Below are positions 62,240 to 64,000 of a DNA stretch of 64,000 nucleotides, piece by piece. The stretch comes from Burkholderia sp. MS389 (lineage in GTDB: Bacteria; Pseudomonadota; Gammaproteobacteria; Burkholderiales; Burkholderiaceae), in contig NZ_CP045996.1 in assembly GCF_016899425.1 (NCBI RefSeq), positions 930,001-994,000 of the forward strand, written 5' to 3'. How positions within the stretch are numbered: the stretch's first letter is position 1; each line of letters begins with the position of its first letter. The notes beneath the pieces were generated by a model, which saw nothing but the letters and a program-made list of their open reading frames with translations, was not told where the DNA came from and made no database searches. Made by a program: the position numbers and the translations under genes.

Positions 62240-63652
62240 ATGTCGCTGACACCGCTTCCCGCCCTGCTCGACGCCATCCTGCGCGCCGTCGCGCGCCGTT
62301 ACCGGCTGCCGCCGCTCGAGCGCGCGTCGTCGCTGACCGACGCGACGAATCCGGCCACCGCGCTGGCGATCGTGATCGAGGAAGCGCGCAGGATGCGGGC
62401 GGACGGCCACGCGCCCGGCGCCGACTTGCGGCAGCGCTTCATCGATGCGCTCGCGCGGATGATCCGCGACGCGATGGATCCGTCATCCGGCGATCCGTCG
62501 TTTCAGGCGTCGGTGCTGCGTCACGATGCGCCGAACGTGCGCGAATACGCGTCGTTGTCCGCGCACGCCGAGCAGGACCGGCGCGCGCTCCACTCGGCCG
62601 TCAATGCGATCGCGCACCCGGCCAAGCTCGAACGAAGCGCCCAGGCCTGGCAACGCGACGGCCTCGCGCGCCTGCATGCGGCGGCCACTTCGGCGTCGTG
62701 GGCCGAGCTGCACGCGGCACTCGCGCATCTGCTCGCACTGCCCGAGATGGCGACCGACGCGGCGTTCGAGCAGGACATCGTCAAACTGAAGGACAGCCCC
62801 GCGCTCGAACGCATGCTGCGGCTCGATGCGCTGGCCGCGGACGAGGACGTCCGTCGCTACCGCGCGCTGTGGGTCCGGCAGGGGCCGCTCGTCGGCAGCA
62901 CGGTCGCCGTCGCGCAGGGCGTCGCGTCGCAGCAGCGCGGCGCGGCCGTCGAAGCGCTGGCGGCGCAGGCGCTCGACGCACTGGCGCGCAGGCTCGACGC
63001 GGTGGACGAGCAGCGCACCTACCGCGTCGTCACGTCGATGCGCGTGCCGTCGTCGATCCCGGGCCGGCACGACCGCGCGAAAACCGAATGGGATGCGATC
63101 CTGCTCGAACGCGCGCGCGGCAACGACCCGGCGCCCGCGTGGAACGTGCGCTTCCTCGTCGAGGCGAAGGCGTCCGCGGATGCCGCGACGACCGATCTGC
63201 CGCGGCTGCTGCGCGGCCTGACCCTGCTCGCGCAGGCGGCCCCCGACACGGTCTATGCGTTCGAGACGCACCAGGGCACGGTACGCGTGCATGGCGCATC
63301 GCTGCATGCGCTGACGACCGACGAAGCGGCGCTGCCCCGCGAAGTGCTGTATTGCTGCGACGCGTCGGCGGATGCGACGCCGCGGCTGCTGAGCGCCGCG
63401 AGCCGGATGCAGCTGCTGTCCGCGCAGGCGAGCCTCGAATACGCGAGCGTGTTCGCGCAACGGCCGGATGCCGATCCGGACGGCCTCGGCGTCATCTGGC
63501 ACGCGCTGCTGACCCTGCCGCAATGGCAGGCCGTGCTGCATCAGTACCCGTCGTTACGGCAGGTGCGTGAGCTGATGGTGGCCATCGACGACTTGCGCGC
63601 CGCGCTGGACGAGATGGACGACGGAGGCATCGCCAGCAGCGTGTGCGCGTGA
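62240..63652 (+). CDS. Unknown protein with PD-(D/E)XK-like catalytic residues
   Basis: A 470-residue soluble protein, Ala-rich and helical in its first 230 residues. The later part shows the arrangement of PD-(D/E)XK nuclease folds: Glu238 in AAVEALAAQ, Asp285 in EWDAILL, and Glu308-x-Lys310 in FLVEAKAS. The spacing matches the core helix, hairpin strand and ExK strand. No methyltransferase or helicase partner is adjacent, so I do not call a restriction enzyme. It probably shares a transcript with the upstream hydratase. Function unknown. Confidence 0.6.
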   Translation: MSLTPLPALLDAILRAVARRYRLPPLERASSLTDATNPATALAIVIEEARRMRADGHAPGADLRQRFIDALARMIRDAMDPSSGDPSFQASVLRHDAPNVREYASLSAHAEQDRRALHSAVNAIAHPAKLERSAQAWQRDGLARLHAAATSASWAELHAALAHLLALPEMATDAAFEQDIVKLKDSPALERMLRLDALAADEDVRRYRALWVRQGPLVGSTVAVAQGVASQQRGAAVEALAAQALDALARRLDAVDEQRTYRVVTSMRVPSSIPGRHDRAKTEWDAILLERARGNDPAPAWNVRFLVEAKASADAATTDLPRLLRGLTLLAQAAPDTVYAFETHQGTVRVHGASLHALTTDEAALPREVLYCCDASADATPRLLSAASRMQLLSAQASLEYASVFAQRPDADPDGLGVIWHALLTLPQWQAVLHQYPSLRQVRELMVAIDDLRAALDEMDDGGIASSVCA

Positions 63653-63698
63653 TGCGCGAATACAGCCGGCCGCCGCACGGCGCTCGCGCATGGACCGC

Positions 63699-64000
63699 TC
63701 AGTTGGTGAGCACCCCGAACGGCAGCGTCCACCCCGCCAGCCGGCCGCCGTCGCCCCAGCGCCCATCGGTCGCACCGCACGGCAGCAGGATCGGCGCGGC
63801 CGCGCACTCGAGCGTCTCCTTCGGCGTGTGGCCGAATTCCGCCTTGAACAGCCGGTGGAAATACTTCTCGTCGGGAAAGCCGTGCGCCCACGCGATTTCC
63901 GCGATGCGCTGATGCCGGCGCTGCGGATCGCCGAGCACGTGCTACGCGTGACGCAAGCGCCGCCGCGTGATCTGCCGCATCACGCCGCCCTCTTCCTTGA
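63699..64000 (-). pseudogene. AraC-family regulator with an in-frame stop (continues past the window edge)
   Basis: The last 79 residues match the second helix-turn-helix of AraC/XylS regulators (RIAEIAWAHGFPDEKYFHRLFKAEFGHTPKE, in part). The frame upstream also matches (EGGVMRQITRRRLRHA), but the codon at 63942-63944 is TAG where AraC proteins normally have an aromatic or charged residue. One base change (TAC to TAG) would explain it. Unless the start is downstream, the gene is broken. The 5' part lies outside the window. Confidence 0.72.

Overview
The window is high-G+C DNA with strong GC-third-position coding bias. Its gene content points to a Burkholderia-type betaproteobacterium, probably a secondary replicon of a Burkholderia cepacia complex-like strain: a respiratory narGHJI-narK cluster, cyanide-insensitive-type cydAB, a DyP/encapsulin pair, an R-body locus and paired MocR regulators. 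This assignment is inferred from the proteins read by eye, not from a database match.

Layout. 1-6.3 kb: hybrid sensor kinase (runs off the left edge), Cys-rich copper-storage-like protein, zinc alcohol dehydrogenase, a frameshifted small gene, a Rieske/FAD oxidoreductase and an internally deleted NAD-formate dehydrogenase. 6.3-10 kb: a MocR regulator and small stress-type proteins (DUF1269, PsiE-like, a LysR helix-turn-helix-only protein). 10-18.2 kb: DyP peroxidase and encapsulin shell, a ClpG/ClpK-type AAA+ disaggregase and an FdhF/YdeP molybdoenzyme. 18.3-24.8 kb: an unassigned catabolic cluster (NCS1 permease, LysR, M20 peptidase, DUF1028, RidA-like, flavin monooxygenase). 25-32 kb: R-body locus with four RebB-type subunits, a sigma factor, a divergent Crp/Fnr regulator, unknown accessory genes and a Sel1 lipoprotein. 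32.3-33.7 kb: trpS preceded by a Trp-Trp leader peptide and attenuator-like hairpins. 33.7-37.6 kb: VOC protein, bestrophin-like channel, cydBA. 38-42.4 kb: fdhD-moeA-moaA-moaE-moaD. 42.6-44.5 kb: an AT-richer insert with a methyltransferase and two orphan small proteins. 44.6-49.8 kb: second MocR copy, a LivK remnant, an exported protein, a TfoX remnant and a tyrosine recombinase. 50-58.8 kb: narK, a PpiC-type isomerase and narIJHG behind an FNR-like box. 59-64 kb: TPR exported protein, small membrane protein, universal stress protein, a hydratase, a protein with PD-(D/E)XK-like residues and a broken AraC regulator.

The genes suggest a locus for low-oxygen respiration and stress survival. 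The molybdenum-cofactor genes could supply NarG and the FdhF-like enzyme; cytochrome bd gives high-affinity oxygen respiration; FNR-like palindromes lie upstream of narG and the universal stress gene; and the DyP compartment, ClpG-like disaggregase, copper protein and stress proteins are protective. Several genes are decaying (one frameshift, one internal deletion, two truncations, one nonsense codon). No tRNA, rRNA, CRISPR array or complete insertion sequence was seen.
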